Of a stretch of DNA of 64,000 nt, positions 61,416-64,000 are shown piece by piece. The stretch lies in the NCBI GenBank assembly GCA_032173965.1, contig CM063289.1, positions 27,305,690 to 27,369,689 on the forward strand, written 5' to 3'. Numbering within the stretch: the first letter of the stretch is position 1; every line of letters starts with the position of its first letter. A program made the translations under genes and the position numbers. The notes beneath the pieces are model-generated. The model had not been told where the DNA came from and did not search any database. It worked only from the letters and a program-made list of their open reading frames with translations. Origin of the DNA: Sitta carolinensis. Its lineage: Eukaryota; Chordata; Aves; Passeriformes; Sittidae.

Positions 61416-64000
61416 AATTTTTATGCACCCAGTCAAGCACTGTCCCCAAATCCCTGCGCTCTGCAGGGCCTAATTGGGCTAAAAGGACAGAATTATTGCA
61501 GCTTGCCCTGGTGTAGCCAGAAAAAAAAAGGGAGATAATTAATTGATTTTACTTTTTCACACGGATTTGGATTCTAGTGGTGATTGAAGCTCCAGCCTTG
61601 CTATATATGTTTCCACATGAAATTGCTCTGAAACCAATGAGGTTCTTGATCTGTTTACCCAAATATTGTAGGATGAAAAATTAGGACCTAACCCACCTTC
61701 CAGATTCCCTGTTGTCATAATTTACATTTGAATTTTCCTTCCACAGCTCATATCTGGAAAATCAGCTTTTAAAATAACATTGAAAAAATTGGTAGGAATA
61801 GGTATTATTGGTAGGAATAAGAGGCAGAAAACTGAATTAGAGCGTTAGAATAACAGGCAGCAAGTAGCCTACACAACATATTTTAATTTAAATTCATAGA
61901 ATGGTACTTTTCAGATGATTACAGTATTTCTTTGATTATGTGTATTTTCAAGCAATGACATCCATTTTCATTTAAACCACTGTTTGAAACCCAAAAACTC
62001 AGGCAATCTCTTGTACATAAATCTGTTCTGCTTTCCCCCACTGGGCCATGCAGCACACGTTGTTTTCCCTTTTGCTGTGAGGTAGTTGGGAGAGGAAGCT
62101 GCCAGACAGCTTGGAAGTCATATCTGAAGAGATGAGAGAAGACTGTTAAAAGATAGAAAGGAAATGAGGAAGGATCTGAATGCCAGAACGAATCCGGGAT
62201 CCGCACGCGTCAGGGAAAACAAAGATGAACGAAGATCAGGGGTAGCAGCGTTGAGCTCATCAAGAAAAGCAAGGCAGGAAACCAGAGCCTGGAAACAGGG
62301 AGATGAAAAAGGAGCAGTGACAGCTCTGTGCTAAGTAAAAAATAGGAAGGAAAGAGGTAATAGTGCAAAGATTATTGGGAAACCTGAGGAAATCGATGAT
62401 GAATTTTCTTCCATTGTTTGCTTCCCGAACCTGTCTGAAACATCCAAGAAATTAGATTTGCCCATCACAGGAAAAGGGAATACTGAAAAGAAGGTACATG
62501 AGTAGCAGGAGCATGGCATGCAGGTACCACTGGAACATGGATGCTCACTCCAAGGGTCCCTTGTTGTAACTGCACCATGGACTGACTCCTGAGGAAATGC
62601 AAACTCAGTTCATGTTGCCAGAGCCCAACACTGCTCCTTGTATTTAAAAGCAGAGAGTGCTCAGCTCAGCTTCTACTCAAATACTTTACTCATTAGGTCC
62701 ATTCCTACATATGAATCTCTACACAGATCTTCAGGCTAATCAGTTCTAAGCTAGCAAAAAAACACAAGAATAAATTCTAATTCTATCCTTACATATTAAA
62801 TCAGATTCCAATCTTTCCTTCAACAATTTGATTTTTAGGAAATGATAAGGAAAGCATTTACAGTAAGAGTGCTTTTCAATAAATCATGATTAATTATACA
62901 TGCACACTAAGTGCATCAAACAAGTTTGGGCACACAATTAAGGAACTAATTACAGTGACTCTGCAATTCCAGATGTAAATGGACTCACCTGCCCTCAGAT
63001 TCACCTGATCATTTCGAGGGGGGGCTATTTAGTCACACAATGGTTTCTTTGCTATTAAGCGCCAACTGTTGAAAATTTTTAGGCAACTGCAATTCCATGC
63101 CTAATTAATCATGTAATTGCCATCATTACTGGGACACCTTTTTGATAAGTTAGCCTTTGCAATGCTTCAGTTGGAAGGAAGGCAGATGGGAGAGTGGAGC
63201 AGCAAGTGTTGCAGCCATGCACAATCAGGTGGTGCTCAGCTCCACAGTGTGGAGCAGCCTCAGCTCTGATGGCAGCCACAAGGAAGGAAATGCTCCAACA
63301 GCAATCCAGGGGGGTCCCTCAGGATCTTCCCCCTCACAACCCACCAAACACTGAAAATCATAAAAAGGACATCGAAGTACAGTCTGTGGCTGAGTCTTAG
63401 TGCACACACTTTGCCATTTCTATCAGTACAACCATAATTTCTCCTGGAGATTTGGAAAAACCTGGTATGGCCCCAACACCAGTTTTTCCCTAGTCAGATC
63501 CTGCCTGTGTCCTCCCAAATAACTTAAGCTGAGCAGAACAAAGCCCATTTTTCCAGCAGGAGCAGGTTGGGCAGGGATCAGTGTGTGTGATCAGGGTATC
63601 CATCCAGATTCATATGTGATCTCAGCATGGTTATTCCCTGGACAGATAATCAATACCTGTGGATAAGCAGCATTTTCCTCGTATCTCACTGAGTGCTACA
63701 CGTTCCCAAGCATGGACATGCACATTGTGTGTAAAAAGGAATATACACAAGGAAAACTAAACCTACCCAAACTTCCTCCACACTCAAACCTGTTTCAAAG
63801 ATGAAGAGGAGCTGTTAACTTTTATTTCGTCCCCACCATTTCTCAGAGACTTTTCCAAATCTCCAACTAATCTAAAAGTGCAGAATTCAGGAGAAAGCAA
63901 CATCTGTCGTGGTGGCACTTCCAGTTGAAGTTTGAAGCCTTGAGAATTTCAAATTAAGTTTGAAAACCATCACTGCTGGTTGGGGGTTTGTGATTACACA
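61416..64000. other. Unique non-coding sequence, no gene seen
   Basis: No supported gene. A few CpGs cluster at 62190-62215. The 62.86-63.14 kb block is a candidate regulatory element. Open frames near 63.16-63.41 kb overlap on both strands and are not supported. Confidence 0.55.
62860..63140. promoter_or_regulatory. Candidate conserved non-coding element
   Basis: Several homeodomain cores are packed together: 'catgattaattatacatg', 'cacacaattaagg', 'aactaattacagtg', 'gcctaattaatcatgtaatt'. They are interspersed with 'tcacctgatc' (E-box-like) and 'tattaagcgcc' (NKX-like). This is one of the densest TAAT clusters in the window and has the look of a developmental enhancer. Conservation and activity are inferred. 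Confidence 0.35.

Noticed and set aside
1..64000. CRISPR arrays, operons, tRNA or rRNA genes, intact transposons
   Set aside because: The only regular array is the minisatellite, which has no spacers. No tRNA cloverleaf or rRNA sequence was recognised by eye; a tRNAscan/Rfam run would be needed to exclude small RNAs.

Overview
This window looks like non-coding DNA from a bird, possibly a passerine: intergenic or deep-intronic sequence on a large chromosome. The bird assignment rests on several copies of the 3' end of a CR1 LINE. They carry the typical avian tail, in which a 'ggt(c)ccttccaacc' block is followed by a terminal 'attctgtgat/attctatgat' motif. Base composition is AT-leaning, CpG is sparse, and no Alu- or L1-like repeats are visible. 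The species and the flanking gene cannot be named from the sequence.

I found no protein-coding gene that I can support. The many short open frames are scattered on both strands, overlap each other, have no recognisable domains and no exon-intron pattern. The longest ones are explained by low-complexity sequence or repeats. In particular, the 178-250 aa frames near 54.3-55.2 kb are a 38-bp minisatellite read in three frames.

Layout: 1-12.8 kb is unique non-coding DNA with one ancient MIR-type SINE (about 5.67-5.87 kb) and a possible exon at 9.95-10.06 kb. From 12.87 to 13.16 kb there is a CR1 fragment, followed by AT-rich sequence with the look of a conserved element. At 17.7 kb is a CR1 3' end in reverse orientation. 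Around 20.3-20.8 kb a CpG-richer, conserved-looking block contains a short segment flanked by splice-site-like sequences. From 25 to 38 kb lie four CR1 3' ends, all on the + strand, plus a possible 6-nt microexon at 26.07 kb. Around 38.6-39.0 kb is a small CpG-richer patch with a near-perfect palindrome and a strong splice-donor-like site. From 45.7 to 50.5 kb there are two more CR1 scraps. At 54.5-54.95 kb is a very homogeneous 38-bp minisatellite. From 55.6 to 57.7 kb there are a TTTA and a TA microsatellite. At 61.2-61.4 kb is a second MIR-like relic, and 62.8-63.1 kb is homeodomain-motif-rich sequence that may be a conserved regulatory element.

There is no operon, CRISPR array, intact mobile element or multi-gene system. 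The best leads are the minisatellite, the microexon-like site, the 20.7-kb exon-like site and several candidate conserved non-coding elements. All except the minisatellite need alignment or RNA data to confirm.
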